From assembly GCA_017591395.1 (NCBI GenBank), contig WEDG01009072.1, forward strand, positions 1 through 64,000: a stretch of 64,000 nt of DNA. The letters run 5' to 3'. The position numbers and the translations under genes are program-made. The notes under the pieces were generated by a model. It was given only the letters and a program-made list of their open reading frames with translations, had not been told where the DNA came from and did not search any database. How positions within the stretch are numbered: position 1 is the stretch's first letter; each line of letters starts with the position of its first letter. The stretch is from Schistocephalus solidus (lineage: Eukaryota; Platyhelminthes; Cestoda; Diphyllobothriidea; Diphyllobothriidae). Below, piece by piece: positions 24,068-37,300 of the stretch.

Positions 24068-24165
24068 GTTCCAGGACTCACTCGTCTCCTTCTACAGTGG
24101 GGCCCACTTTCCAGCCCCGCCAGTAGCTGCACAGCGGCCAGCAGATGAACACTGCCGGCAATGTT
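24068..24165 (-). mobile_element. Family-1 5'-region fragment
   Basis: The complement reads GGCGGGGCTGGAAAGTGGGC and GACGAGTGAGTCC, the diagnostic 5'-region words of family 1 also seen at 56.82-56.87 kb and 57.17-57.22 kb. The tRNA-like head and core are not attached here. Confidence 0.6.
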
Positions 24166-24510
24166 ACATTAAAATTATATCGTGTGTAAAGGTACAACGT
24201 TGATCAAAACTATAGTCTATAAAATCCTTGACAGGGCTGTGTCCAGATGGCAGAATTTTGGGAAAATAAGAAACTATCGGATTGTCGGGATTATTCAGGA
24301 CCACACACCACAGCCCGAGGATCACATCCGCTCAGAATGGATATCGTCAGCCACGTGGAGGCCCTAGACCTTTTCATAGGATCAGGATTCTAAATCAGAC
24401 AAAGTGTGGGTGGTGGAAACCTTCTCACTACCCACCAAAGAACTTTACGCATAAATGACAGTATGTAGGGTCAAACGTCCAGAAAAGGAGCTCCATCCCT
24501 GTGCATTATG

Positions 24511-24656
24511 GACAAGGAATGAGGAGACGGAATTGTCCATTTCTGGTTGAAAGGCCTCATCAGCCAGTCATACTCAGCCCCAGATAATGGAACACTCAAG
24601 AATCAAGCCCGTGACCTGTTGGTTAAAAGTCCTATGCTCGCCCTTTGAGTAAGGAG
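24511..24656 (-). mobile_element. Family-1 repeat (partial, decayed)
   Basis: The minus strand carries a tRNA-like head with poor A and B boxes, then GACTGG-CTGATGA (complement of 24557-24569), a weak helix II and a GAAA box. Helix I no longer pairs well on its 3' side. A plus-oriented array follows at 24690, so the two form an inverted arrangement as at the left end of the window. Confidence 0.65.
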
Positions 24657-24689
24657 CTCCTTATAATGCTCCGTTTGATTGGGTTATGC

Positions 24690-25350
24690 AACATATGAGG
24701 GTGGGTATGGCTGGCTGATGACAGCTAACGTGTCAGAAATGGCTAATCACCTCCCCCTTGTTCTTGTCGGTATTTCTAATCTATCTATACTACTATAAGT
24801 ATTATCCAGTGTGCGGCTGCTGGCAGGGCTTCAGAATGAGCCCTAAGGCAGAACAGAACGACCGAGTTCCATTTAGGTTCGGTTAGCGTTCACCAACCAA
24901 TGCAGTAACTCAATGGTTAGAGCATTGGCATTCTGATCAGCAGGTCGCCGGTTTGCGCCTCGGGTGGGACACATCCTGGGTATTGGTGTGGCTGGATTTT
25001 GATGACTACTGGGCAAGAAATTGCCATACCAGTCTCCCTTTGTCTTTGTCTTTAAGACTATTGTGTTTACGATAGAAAAGCTGTTGTAAGGTGGCTGGCG
25101 AGGTTAGATATTGAGGCCCAGGGCACAACGGTTCGAGTGTGAGCGCTCTACTACCACTGTTAGTATTTTCGATCGCAATCAACAGGTCAACTAGCCCGTG
25201 GCTCAATGATTAGGGTGTTGGTCATTTAATCAACAGGTCGCGGGTTAAATTCTCAGGTGTTGCAAAACCTGGGGTCAGATATGGCTGGCCGATGCTGGAT
25301 AAAAAAACTGGAAATGGTTATTCGAGTCTCCCCCCTGTATAAGTCGGTAA
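24690..25350 (+). mobile_element. Family-1 head-to-tail array, about 2.3 decayed units
   Basis: Order from left: core and tail (24700-24775); 5' region (24800-24895, GTGCGGCTGCTGGCAGGGCTT); tRNA-like head (24896-24975); core and tail (24985-25052); 5' region (25055-25190); head (25190-25270); core and tail (25277-25350). A-box CAATGG/CAATGA words at 24911 and 25204 give a 293-bp period. The cores are degraded: the second lacks CTGATGA (reads TTGATGA) and the third reads CCGATGC. They are fossils. Confidence 0.75.
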
Positions 25351-28300
25351 GGCGATTCTCCCTTAGAACGGTAAGCTAGACACATGTCTTATGACCAATG
25401 GCGTGACTGTTGGCTATGACCTTTTTTAACCATAGTTCGCAACCGTGTCGGACAGAGCTACGTCGACAAAACACGGAAGATGGGGAAGTAGGGAGTATAG
25501 CGGGTGGAAAGGTCGGAAAGGGTCATGGATAAATACGACTGACGGCATTATATTCAGCCTGAAAATTCGCCCACACTATGACATTTTTTATTGGAGTAAA
25601 CAAAGTTAACTGTGTTTATTTTCATCAAAAATCACACTTCGTATAGACGTCTGCTATTGAACCAGTTTAGCTTCCGATACGCAAAAAAGACACCAATAAC
25701 CTTACAACTGCGTGTGCAGGCAGGTATACAGTCGAGAGAAAATAGAAACTTATAACAAAATCGCGAAAAAAGATTTCATAAACTGTTTGTAGTAAGGAGA
25801 AGTAAGCAAGAATTTATAAATCTCCTACTTAACTTCGGACGACTTTGGATTACATAACGATGCTCTAAAGTGCAATCCTTGAAAAAGATATTGACTTATT
25901 CCAGGACCTTGCTTTTTCACCTGGTACGGCGTAATCTGACACTGGATATTCAACAATGTGAATGCAGATACGTTTTCCCTACTTTGGATCACTTCAAAAT
26001 TGCTCCATGAGTCTTGCTGCTGCCTCTAGAGTGTCAACTGTCTACTTTTAATCCCTACTCTACGAACAGAAGGAGACAACGTGAGCTTAAATGTTTAACA
26101 ATGTCTTAATGGAAGCGGAATACAGACAACCAATTACGCTCAACTATCAACGTTGTGATTAAAGGTTTCGATGTGCCAATATAAATACGGATGACGCTCT
26201 TTATGCTACAGTCACGATTCCACATCTGGGAAACTGCGCGCATTTAAATTTTTAGAAAGGCTGGTGCTAAACGCTTCGTTTTACAAGTGCCTGAGAGGTC
26301 ATTATATTCAAGTAGTCCTTCAACATTTTCGGGATCCTATTGGCGGCGAAGTGTTCCTTAACGGCGTTTTGGAATTGACAGCTTCCACTATAAAGCTTGA
26401 AGTTTTTTAAACGTCTAAATGATTCCATGATGCCTTAAAAAAATAAATTTTAGCAAGTAAATACCGGACACAGTCAGCTATTATACTCCTTAGTCCGTTA
26501 TGTACTTAAAAATATGAAAGAGGTATATATAAAGTCAAAAGATAACGAGAGCAGCTTTTTGAGTTCTTCGTCAACAGCACGGTACATCGGAGGGTTAGAA
26601 AGTCTAAGGAAACCTGAAAATTTTACAAAACGCACAAACTTGAGATAATTCATGCATTTTATGCACCAGTTAGAATGTTTTTATTTCGTGTATGTGGTTG
26701 AGGAAAATGATTTAAGACAATCCTTCGTGAATACAATCAGTTCATAGGTAAAATACACATTTGTGAATTTTATAGGATTTTTTTGTATAAGGCACATATC
26801 GTTGGTAGTCTAATTATAATCGCACAATGGTCGCGTGGAATGTTTTCTGAAATTTGTTGTTAACCTCATTTTGTGTCCCTAACTTACAGGGCAGTGCGTT
26901 ATTATGCAAGAAGTCCCATCTAGGTACGATTAATTTTCAATCTGTAGTTTGTTTGCAAATGCTGCTTACAACGAAAGTCTGGTTCAGTTTTTGGCAAAAA
27001 CTATTTTTTAACAGTTTTTCTTCTGCGACTTTCAGGGCTCTGGAGTTAAAAATGGTCATTATTTTGAATCTTAACCCCTTTTAGGTGATGATTCTGGCAT
27101 CAAACTGATCACTGTTTGTGTGTCAATTAACCATCTTGCCAAAAACGTGTATTAACTCCTGTATCACAGGGATGATGTCATCTTGGTCACATCAAATACA
27201 TCACATCAAATACGAAGTAAATTTAAGCCAGGGTTGGAGAAAATGCACGACTGGTGGCCACAAAAACCGATAAAAGTAGAGCCTCTGCTGCTTAAAACAA
27301 TACACTCATTTTATCACCAAGTTAGAGTTATCAAATGGGCTTACTGAAAGATATGGTCAAAATTTAAACGCGCTTCACCGTGAACACCTAGGTGTTTAAC
27401 ATTTTTAGCTTAAAGTGGTGCAAACAAACGAACGTTTTCCTGTAAATTACTTGATCATGTGACTGCATACTATGTGCTTATATTCTGAGAAGATTTGCCT
27501 AGAACTACATGAACACTAATTTTGCACTTTGTTTTTTTGCAATACCATTGATATCTAACTTTAATCGAATCCAGAACAAGAGGCTGAAATGACCACAAAC
27601 TATTGTTTTTAACATAGTTCCTTCAGCTTCAGGCTTTTTAAACCGATGAAGCATTTTACCTGGCGTTTACAGAACGTCCGTTATTAGCCCTTAAAGCTGA
27701 TTAAATATAAGTCAACTGAAACGATCAAAAATGGTCAAAATCGAATCTTAAATCCCCTGACACGTTATCCTTGAGATCTGCAGCACTATTGGCTTATTAA
27801 CAACAAGTTTTAACAAGAGCATATTTGCGCCAAATAAATGGACCAACAAACCATTTAGCGATTACACAAATTAAAGAATTTTTTGGAAATCACCCAAGAA
27901 CATTGACTACTATGTACGTTTCTTGCGTCCTAATTGATCTTACTCTTCAGCTTATAAATGCAACTCTTCAGAATTCTTTAGAAAAGTTCATATAAGTCAT
28001 TTGATTCAGCCATGAATTTAACTCCATGAGGCCAGATATTATGTCTTTAAGCTCTTTCTTACTCAGCAATGTTTTTGTATCGGCTTAGCACTTTTTTAAT
28101 CGTCTATTTAATCGATGTTAAAAGATATCTGCCTCTCACGTAGGGCTTCTTGTATTTTTACCAGTACATGTGGAAATCTCACAGCAATTTTAGGAAGGAG
28201 TAAACAGAACTCACTAATAAATTGTATCGGAGCGTTCTTCCGTTTGAATTCAGAATGTGAAGGATGGGCGATTTTTGATCTTAGATGTTTTTCCGATTAT

Positions 28301-30940
28301 AAGTTGCATATGATTTTGTTAAGTTTACTTTACTTCAGGTGGATTATTTCAAATCATACAATACTAAGTGAAAAACAATCTTTTATACTTTCATAGAAGT
28401 AACAAAGAAGTCTTGTTTAGACATCTAAGTCTGTCTTAGTTCACTTCAAACTGAAGCATGGCGTTTAACGTTAATTTTTGAAGATCCGGTAGCAATAATT
28501 ACTTTTTTTAAATAAATAAGTCTCTTTAAGAATTTTAAAGATATTAAATCTTTTAGATGATTAGACGAAATTAAAACTTGCGTCATTTACAATGAAATAA
28601 AACAGACGCAAAAAGTTACTGTTCGGCAAAATACAGTAAATGCGCCATCTCGTCGTGTTGAAAAATTCCTAAAAGTGTTTTCGATGAGAAAAGAATACTC
28701 ACATACGTATGTCATTTCACGCAGCATAGTACACAGATATTTCAGTTACGGCAAAATTCCAAGCTTCTTTTTGACTACCTCTGCAAACGGCAATCTGGAC
28801 GAAATACCTTCTTAAAAATAGTTTGCGTTTTCCAATTGATTTGCGAGGTATTTCTTCGATCAAGAACATTTTATAGAACTCATGCAAAACAAATATTCCT
28901 TCTTTTATGCCTTTTATAGAAAACTACGTCTTCTTCAAATTCTCTTCCTCAAAAGGGTAACAGTCAGTTGTAAAATGTTTTTAGTTTTGTGATTAGATGC
29001 CTACGTTTATTAATCCTGCGTGTAAAGTATACAACAGAGACCACATATATTGCTAAATTTTACGCCGGCTATATTAAACCTTCCTAACAACGTGGATAAA
29101 TGTGTGTTTTTCACAAGATCAACCATATACAGCTTGCAGTTTTGAAACCCTGAATGCAAGTGTAATGGCAGGTCAGGTTCGACTGATTCGGGAACGCAAA
29201 AGGATATTTTAAAACTGAAAGATACATTTCTTCAGGTATAAAATGTAAACAGTACGTAATTTGATAGACAAAATGTGCAAGGAAGAATATGTTCTTGAGT
29301 CCTTACTTTTAAATTTATTTGAATTTCTAAGGAAAGCGAATCAGTTGGAAAACTTCGTACAAATCACGTAGTCAGTTTTACAGTGTAGATTACGTGGGTG
29401 GCCGGAGCGAAGATCGTTCAACATTCGGCAGGATGATGTTATTGAAACATCATAGGAGTACGCTCCATTATACGCAATATTACAACCGTTCTTAAGTATT
29501 TTTTTAAAATTTTAAAGCATTTGTTAGAATTTTATTATCAATTCATGAGATTGAACATCTACTGGAATATTATGCGACCGGCAATTTCATACTACACGTC
29601 ATACCCTGTTCGGTTGCCAGTGAAAACTTTGCAAATTCAAATGAAGCAAGTGTATCTGGATGTGATAATGACAATTTTCTTAACCGAAAGCACTACAGTT
29701 GCTTTAAACTAAAGATAATGTTGGAAGTTCTAGACAGAATTTAATAAAATGGAGTAAAGACTGTGCCTTATCCCGTAGTCTCTGTCGCAAGACACTTAAA
29801 CTCTTTCCTAAAAAGGTGACAGAAAAACATCCAAGAGTTAATTTTTCCTGAGAATTTACTTCCTTTTACATACCCAAAAGGGATCAGTAAAGTTTTATTA
29901 CGCGCAGTTCAGATCAACTTTTCCTCCCACTTTGAAATGCGACCTCGTCTTTTTTACTACTTCGGTAATGTACAACGACCGTCAAGGTCAGCGCAGCAGT
30001 CCTCTAGTCTGTTCTACTTTATGGGTCATCGTATCGAAAGTTTAACGAGAAATAAAGGTTAATTGCTTCTGCCCACCTCCCCATCAGAATGCTACCTACG
30101 AATGCATCATAAGCTCTGTTTTACCTATTCAGTTCAAGTGCACACGACCAAATCTTAAAGACAGGAACAGGTTTGAACTGAAGCAAACAGGTAGGCGACA
30201 ACACGCGCATGCTTCAAAAGTAAAAATAGACTGAGTCTAAAACAGGAGAAAAAGTGCCAAAGGGTACTTTTAAGTTCTGGTTAAACGTGTCCTGCCCAGT
30301 TTAACTTTGACATACGCTTTTCTGGGAACCTTTCCTGGCCGAAATGACTCTCAGAAAATATTCTCGACGGAAAGCTTTTCAAGGTGAACGTAACAGTATT
30401 CCTTGATAATAGGCCTTGCAAAGTCCTAGGCTTTGAAACATTCATGGTTTTATTTTGAAACTTTCAGTTTTGTTTAAAGCCTATGGGCGATATTTGAAGT
30501 GATGGTTAGGCAAAAATGCCAAATTTAAATCCCTGAACGTCTGTCGGAGCCAGGAGTGTTAGGTGTTTGACTAAGGAGAAATCTGACTCACACATGAAAA
30601 CGTCCTGAGCAAAGAAGATTACGGCTGGGCCAACCCTAATTTTTCCAAACCACTATTTTATTCCAATCTTGCGGGAGCATGCAGTTTTTTATTAGTATTG
30701 TTTTCATTCTTTTCTTAATCTCCGTTTTATTTAAAAATCGAATGCTTTGAGAATGAGTGCACTAAGGGTCTTATTAAGAACTTTTACTCTACTATTTGTA
30801 GGGCTGTTGATTTATTTCGTCACAGTTTTTGATAGGTTTGCATTGATGTAATTGTGATTGGTGGGATTTAAATATTTCGTTAATTTTGAGGGATACACTT
30901 CGCAGAATAATGCGATGTTCTTGTGTCTTTGAACCAACCT
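25351..30940. other. AT-rich sequence, no gene recognised
   Basis: Short broken frames only (largest about 93 codons, 28115-28396). A 31-base stretch at 29140-29170 (TTTTGAAACCCTGAATGCAA and on) matches 54461-54500 and 61602-61635, so a fragment of dispersed family 3 lies here. Otherwise no structure was seen by eye. Confidence 0.45.
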
Positions 30941-30954
30941 GCAAGACAGATAGA

Positions 30955-31085
30955 TTCTGGTTCATGGTTGGGTTCAGGGTAATGTTTACGATTAGGTTCA
31001 GCGTAAGGATTAAGCTAGGCTGATGTTGACTTTGGGGAAAGGTTTAAGAGTAGTGGGATTCGTAAAGTAAGGGTTAAAATTAGGA
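30955..31085 (+). repeat. Degenerate telomere-like tract
   Basis: Words such as GGTTGGGTTCAGGGTAA, GATTAGGTTCAG, GTAAGGATTAAG and GTAAGGGTTAAAATTAGG are spread over about 130 bp. G-rich on plus, and strongly diverged. Confidence 0.5.
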
Positions 31086-32655
31086 CTGCTATTCAGATTA
31101 TGCACACGGGAATATTTATCCTTCCTAGAATTGTCTGCAGGCCGAACTTTAGTACTAGTGCGTAACGTTCCTATATCCATGTTCTGAATAAAGAGCCGAA
31201 GTAGTAAACCTTATCAAACACGCTTCAAAAAAATTAGCTGGTAACTCGACTTGAGTATTTATACTTATACCTCAACATAGTAACATGCATAGCCTTTTGA
31301 CATATACGGTTTTCAAACACTATCTTTTACGGTTTTGGACCGTAAAACTCGGTAAAGGACGTTAAAAGATCGTTAAAAATTGCGCGCAATCTGCGATTTC
31401 AGTGGCTATCACAGTTCCCCTTTTACCAAGCTCTAATACGCTGAGGTTGATATGCGTGCTTTTTTCTTTCGTCGAACCCAAATAAGCTGTATGTGATGGT
31501 TGATCCTTCATGCTTTCAACTATTAAGTTTTACACATGATCTGGGTCTTATTATAAATCTTCTAGGCTGCTTATTGTAGATACCCATTTAGTTTTTATGA
31601 TGACTGACTTTTGTTGCACAACCATGGACACAGCTTTCGGGTTGACTTCAAAACATGAAATATCTGTTTGAACCTTAGCCAGGGTTAACTTCGGTTAACT
31701 TTGATCTAAAAAATCATATCTCAGTCTGAATCTTCATTACCTCTTTCTGTATATTAGCACATTTTGCACGATTTAGACAGTTTGGTGATGCTCCGGTCAT
31801 GTGCTACATTTAGATATCCAAGAAAGGTAAAACGCATAAAGGTTTCCTTATGGAAACAATTCGTAGCAATTTCCTGCTCTGAGTTTCTGTAATTGAGGTT
31901 ATTTCTTAAATCTAATAGCATACGTCGTTTAGTGTCTGATGGTGTAACCTGATGTAGCGATAAATGCCGACGCCGTCGCGTCTGGGTCACATTTGCTTAA
32001 TCTGCAAAAACAAGCATAACTGTTACAGTGCGGTTATTTTTCCTCGCCACCTCCATCAGCTGAGATTCCGGGGTTCAAAGCTCCCTGATGCAGGGAGATA
32101 GAAGTGCAAAATGACTGTGGACTGTCGAACGAGACGGTGGCCTTTTCCCTTATGGAGCTCTACCACTGAGGGACAGTCAGCTTAATCTGACCTAGACAAG
32201 GCCACGTTAGCTGAAAAATCGGGCAAGTTGGATGATTGTACAGACGGCATCTTGAAGGTTGATTGCCATTGAAGGGCACCGCACCTCCTCGCACACAGGA
32301 TTACTGCTTCTTGTTTGAACTTTAAACCCCATGACCGCATGCCAAACTGGGCAGTCCAGCCAGTCGGCAACAGATTCGGTGCCATGCGTAGTGATATGAA
32401 AAGGATTTGGCAGTCCGCGTGACCTAAAAAATGTGTTTAAGACCAGGCGCAGGGCAAAACACCTACTCGTACATGTTGGACTTCATTTGCTGCTGGACTC
32501 TGAATGGGAAGGATGTTGAGTTACAGATCTGAGCTGAGTATTGGAGAAGATTCATCGGGCATGGGAACATTTTTTTATATTTGGCTGAAATTTCGAACTC
32601 CTGGAGGAGTTCATTTTCAGACATGAAAACAGCAACAGAAGAAGCGATATTTTTA
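31086..32655. other. AT-rich sequence, no gene recognised
   Basis: Holds a small perfect hairpin near 31326-31348 (TTTTACGG, loop TTTTGGA, CCGTAAAA) and short openings only. The hairpin has no U-run or other context that would mark it as a known element. Confidence 0.4.
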
Positions 32656-32659
32656 TAGG

Positions 32660-33122
32660 GAGGATTAGCCAATTAACGATCAGTGATGCGGGTCTGTAGG
32701 TGACGGCGCCTGATCGATACATCGAGTGACTAAGTTATTATCCGAGACACAGGTTTCAATCGATTCTCGGGGTGTGTTGCTTCCGATGATGGCGATCATC
32801 GCTGCAGCTGCCAAGTTGGAGTCAAGAGCCGTTTGACGGTGTGGGTGGCCACTTGTAATAATTGATTACTCCGTCACACGGCCAGGTTTGTCCGGTTAGG
32901 TTCCGATACGAGCGCTCAAACTGTGTAATTGCAACGATAATTTGGAAGCGGGAGTAAGATACACTACGGCCATCTGTTTCCTGGGATATAAACGGTCTTG
33001 GATTTTCATGATCGTGCTGTACGTGGTAGCATCGGATCCTAATGCAGTTCTCACACCTGGTCTCGAGGTTAAGCACACGGTCACCCCTGCAAAAACACTT
33101 AGGTATGACAGGCATGCCATAT
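32660..33122. other. GC-richer island, probable degraded repeat
   Basis: Three mutually overlapping openings on both strands share these bases (for example 32822-33115 minus and 32942-33124 plus). Composition and the word CTAATGCAGTTCTC at 33039 link it to the 10.3-10.7 kb island. No domain recognised. Confidence 0.4.
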
Positions 33123-34125
33123 AATCAGTGGTGATTGAAAAATTTATTTGCTTTTATAATTTTCAAACGTGCATATGAGTTGATTAACATGGTTTAACAG
33201 ATGAAGATATTTTGTTTAAAAACCAAAAAACTTCTATTACGACTGAAATTGAAAGTTAACTTATTTCCTCAATGGTTTGACTTTGATTACTCTAGTCCGA
33301 AGCAATCTTCAGGTTGACACAAAATAATTGCATTTGTTACAATTGCATTAGCTCTGGTAAATGACTACAAGCGTTTTCTACCATAACAGCAATTTTTTCG
33401 GACATTTGCTTTCTCTGTGTGTAACCCCATTCCAAGTGGCCTGAGAATGTAGTTAACGCCTTCACAGACACTCCTGATGTAATTGAATTATTACTTAAAT
33501 TGGAGCCGATGCGGGTTGGTTTCATTTTCCGATTAGTTCCTGCACTAATAGACGAGGTTGAGCATATAATCACTCGTCCCGAGCACTTGTCAACATGATG
33601 GTCAAATCCACTGTAACGTATTAGGTGGTTACTGTTGAAAATCGGCACTTGCTTTGAAATCTTCACTTTTCTCAACGTTTTAGGTTTTTTGCCAAATAAC
33701 CGTTTACTTCCAGCTTCATCATCGTAAATTTGCATTACAGCCAGGAAGTTCCATCTGCGTTGTCAGAAAACAAATGAAAACTGGTGGGTTTTACCGCCAA
33801 ACTAAAGTACGTACGGAGACAGGAATGTAAATCTTACATGATATTGGTGTGTTCAGAGAAAGACGGATAAATTTAAACGTAAATTTCCTTTGGCAAGTAA
33901 CCTGTACATTTATTGGTCTCTAGGAATTGAGATGTGAACACACTGCGGTATCTGACGCACACTCAGAAATAAGAAACGCTGAAAATGTAAATGGAGCCTC
34001 TTTGATTCGGAGTCCAACGTCCTTTTAATGTATCATTAAGTATCATAGAAGTAGGCCAAACGTGGAATCTTGTTGTGCATCCCAGAAAAGAGGATATTGC
34101 AGTGCTCGTGATCAAATGCAATTTT
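33123..34125. other. AT-rich sequence with one unassigned minus-strand opening
   Basis: The minus-strand frame is open from about 33764 down to 33337 (ATG at 33735, 132 codons from it). The product is Ser/Thr/Lys-rich with a basic stretch near residues 14-24 and no recognised domain. A frame of this length is about what chance gives in 64 kb of this composition, so it is not called as a gene. Confidence 0.4.
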
Positions 34126-34127
34126 AG

Positions 34128-34345
34128 ACTTTCCTTGATGAACGCTTACCGATCGTTGACGGAACCCAGTCATCTTTTTCTGACTTTGGGCTCACTCTCG
34201 AAACCCTTTAGCTGCCGCACAGTAATTAGTAGTAGTAAAGACCAAAAACAATGCCGACAAAAACAAAGAAAACTGAAATCGACATTTCTGACTCATAAGC
34301 CATCATCAGCCAGTCATACCCAACCCCAGGTGTTGCACCACCGTA
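34128..34345 (-). mobile_element. Family-1 repeat, two adjoining pieces in the same orientation
   Basis: Left to right on plus: a 5'-region piece (34140-34230, ACCGATCGTTGACGGAACCC on plus), then tail, core and the beginning of a tRNA-like head (34252-34345). On the minus strand this is one unit's core and tail followed by the next unit's 5' region, a head-to-tail junction. The head is truncated at about 34345. Confidence 0.7.
34271..34321 (-). ncRNA. Hammerhead-like core in family 1, well paired
   Basis: On minus: GACTGG, CTGATGA (complement of 34303-34309), helix II opened by a U-A pair at the 10.1/11.1 position, then GGCT-TATG-AGTC, GAAA, minimal helix III, ATT, then TCAGTT. The helix I arms pair through six positions with two G-U wobbles, so pairing is kept although three bases differ from the commonest arm. 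Confidence 0.55.
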
Positions 34346-37300
34346 CCCCATAATTTTGAATCCTTAAATATCAAATTTGCAAAATGCCTGTTGAAAACAC
34401 CAATCACCTTCACTTCCAATCTTTTTTTATCTCTTTTCAGTCCGGTGTTGTGATTTCGCAGGTGTATGCCAACGTTAGTTTCCCTGATCGAATAATTTGG
34501 GTTTCCTCTGGTGGCTCTAAAACACTGAGAGTTTTCATAAAATTTTAAAGATGAAGGGCAAAACTCACAGAATGTTATCTAAACTCTTAAAATACAGTGG
34601 ACTGCTAAAACATCTTCACTAGCAAGAAGGGAGTTTGCGTCACGACAACCAACACTTTCCTCCATCGCGTATTCTTTCCAATCATTTTGAATTTTCACCG
34701 CTGCGTTAAATTCCACTGTTTTTCGTTTGTAGTGTCGGCTTTTTGAAAGATTGGTATAAAATGTTTATCAGGAACAAATCACCAACAGTAATTGTTTTGG
34801 ATGAGAAGTCTACTAAAGGTCCCAAAACCTTTCGGAGTCACTTTGGTGCCCACGAGTGACTCTCACCCTCAAATTCGGACGTTATATCGCTCTCACGGTA
34901 ATAACTTAAGTGGAACCGTTTTGTGAGCTTCCTATTGGTTTACCTGTTACGATTGTTTGGATAACGGTGGCGCTGGTCATGGACGGCATCATCTGCGACC
35001 GTCTGAAAAGGATGACAAAAAGTTACTTCACTGTCCCATCCAATGCACTGGAAACATAGACCTTATTGCTTTGAAAGTTCTTCGAATGCCTGCAACAACG
35101 CAGTCTCATGGAAGAACACACAAACAATCTGAAATCAAATAAAAACTGCATTTACCAATTTCTCTTAAGTTCAAGCATCAATATGGCAGTCCGTTTTATC
35201 TTTGATGATTGGCTTCACGCCTGTTAAATGACCAAGATGAATTCATGCTTTGAACGAGCTAGGAGTGTTCATTACCATTCATTTTTTTGTAGTCCTCAGC
35301 CCCTCTCGAATTCGGACAAAAAGACTTTAATTGATGCTTTTTAGCACTCTTGTCTTTGCCCGAAGTACGTTTTGCTGAGAAGTCCATATTTTTTCCACGG
35401 TCGTCTACAGGGGTAAATGCATCAGGAAATAATCGGACAAGATTAGTCCACCTGCAGACAGAGTAAACCGATGAGAGCAACTGCTAAGCGATTGCATGTT
35501 TTCTATGGCAACCAATCATGGTTTATTAGTGGATGTCTTGTCTTATTTCCCAACCTTCTAAGGGTCTTTTTCTGAGCCAAGTAAAATATGGCTAGCGGTG
35601 TAAGGCCAATACGCCAGCAATGATGCACCTAACCCACCCTATCCTTGTCTGTGACAATTTTCCAAACAGGAAAAAATCATTTACCGATTTTTTGCAGTTT
35701 TAGGTCAGAATGTGGGATTCTTTGGAGAGGGGAACTTATTTAGAAAAAGCTGTTGTGGTGATAATGCTCAGGTACACGGGTTTTTCAGTTGCGTGAACAC
35801 GTTTTCCAATTACAAATGCTAAACAAGTATTTTGGTGTTCAAGTGGGGCAATAAAGTTGAGTCAACTTTCTTACCCATCAGGTTACTTCAGGCCACCGAT
35901 GCGGAGGGATAAGGACAGAGTATTGATAATTGTTTTTCAGAAAGGTGGCTGCATGGCGCCGATTCCCTATATTTGAGTAACCTTTTTTACAGTTAATTTA
36001 AATAAACTACTGCCATACTTTCTAGATGTAAAATAAGGGGGCTATCGAATAATACCCTACTTAATGTTTGCTGTCAAATCCTAAGGTGCTTACTTGCTAA
36101 TATATTATGATTTCTAGTGGCTTTAGATGTTGTCTTTTTCTCTTAGACGCGTAAATTATTAAAAATACGTCTCCAAGCCTGTCTAAAGCAAAACAAAACG
36201 AAGTAAAATTTTTAAAAAGCAGGCTGTTGAATACTAAAAAAGGAATTAAAAGGCATTTTAAAACAATTATTGCCCTAAAGTCTCCCATTTGCAGGACAAA
36301 TATTGTGTTCAATAAGACCTCCAAAGAAGGCTTGACAAGCGCTTACACAATACTTCTCACATGAAGTTAAAATGTCAACTTGTAAACAAAGTCAAATCAG
36401 AAAACCAGTCTCTGAGAAGTAGGCACGCTTTTCTATGGGCTGCGTTTGTATTTATGAGAACGTAAGGATAATATTTTGAAGGTGATTTAGCTAAGCCAAG
36501 GATCTTATACAAAAGTATGAATTTAAATGAACACCTTCGCACGTGGAGATATACACGCTAATATTGGGTTAAGGTACTGGGTAAACACGAAGACCTGCGT
36601 TCAAAAAAGCTGGTTAATTAATGAACCTGAGGATGGCATTTTTAAACTGGCATGAAAATGGATAAAGTCCATCAGAATGAAAGTTTGACTACAGATTTCC
36701 AGATTTCTCTATGGTAGAGGGAGTTCGTTGCAACACAGAACGCAAATAATCAAACCCACCTAAGTTGAATCCTTTACCAACGAGTAACCGTCTAATGATG
36801 TTCATTGCTCATAAGGCAGAAATCGAATTTATAAAAAATACGTGAATATCTCAACTTAGCGGTTGAAACAATTTAAAGACCAATATTATAATCCAAAGAG
36901 AAGAAGATAAGTACACTTGTGATTTTGTTTACGAAAGATGAAATTTATCCAACTGGAATGCACTAGATATACCTAAGGCTAATTCTATAAATATATGAAG
37001 AGTAAAAATGACAATTTCCTAAATCAACGTAAACTGCGCAAGTGTTGCTAAGCGCTCCAAACTTGAACAATAATAAGTGTAAAGCATAATTAATAATCTA
37101 ATCTTTTACAAAAATATAGAAGATTCATTACTGCACATAATTTTCCAGGGGTCTGAGAGCGAGAGAAGTTCCAGTTATTCTTTGCCATGGAATTCAGTTT
37201 CAAACAATCAATTTTTTGAGGGTTTGACGGCCATTTGAGGAAATTACTCCCAAAAGTACGACATCCATCAGCGATGTGTTCTTAAAAGTTTAAATAGTTC

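Noticed and set aside
33337..33735. 132-codon minus-strand opening with basic, Ser/Thr-rich product
   Set aside because: No family recognised and a length compatible with chance in 64 kb of AT-rich DNA; kept only as a note in the interval description.
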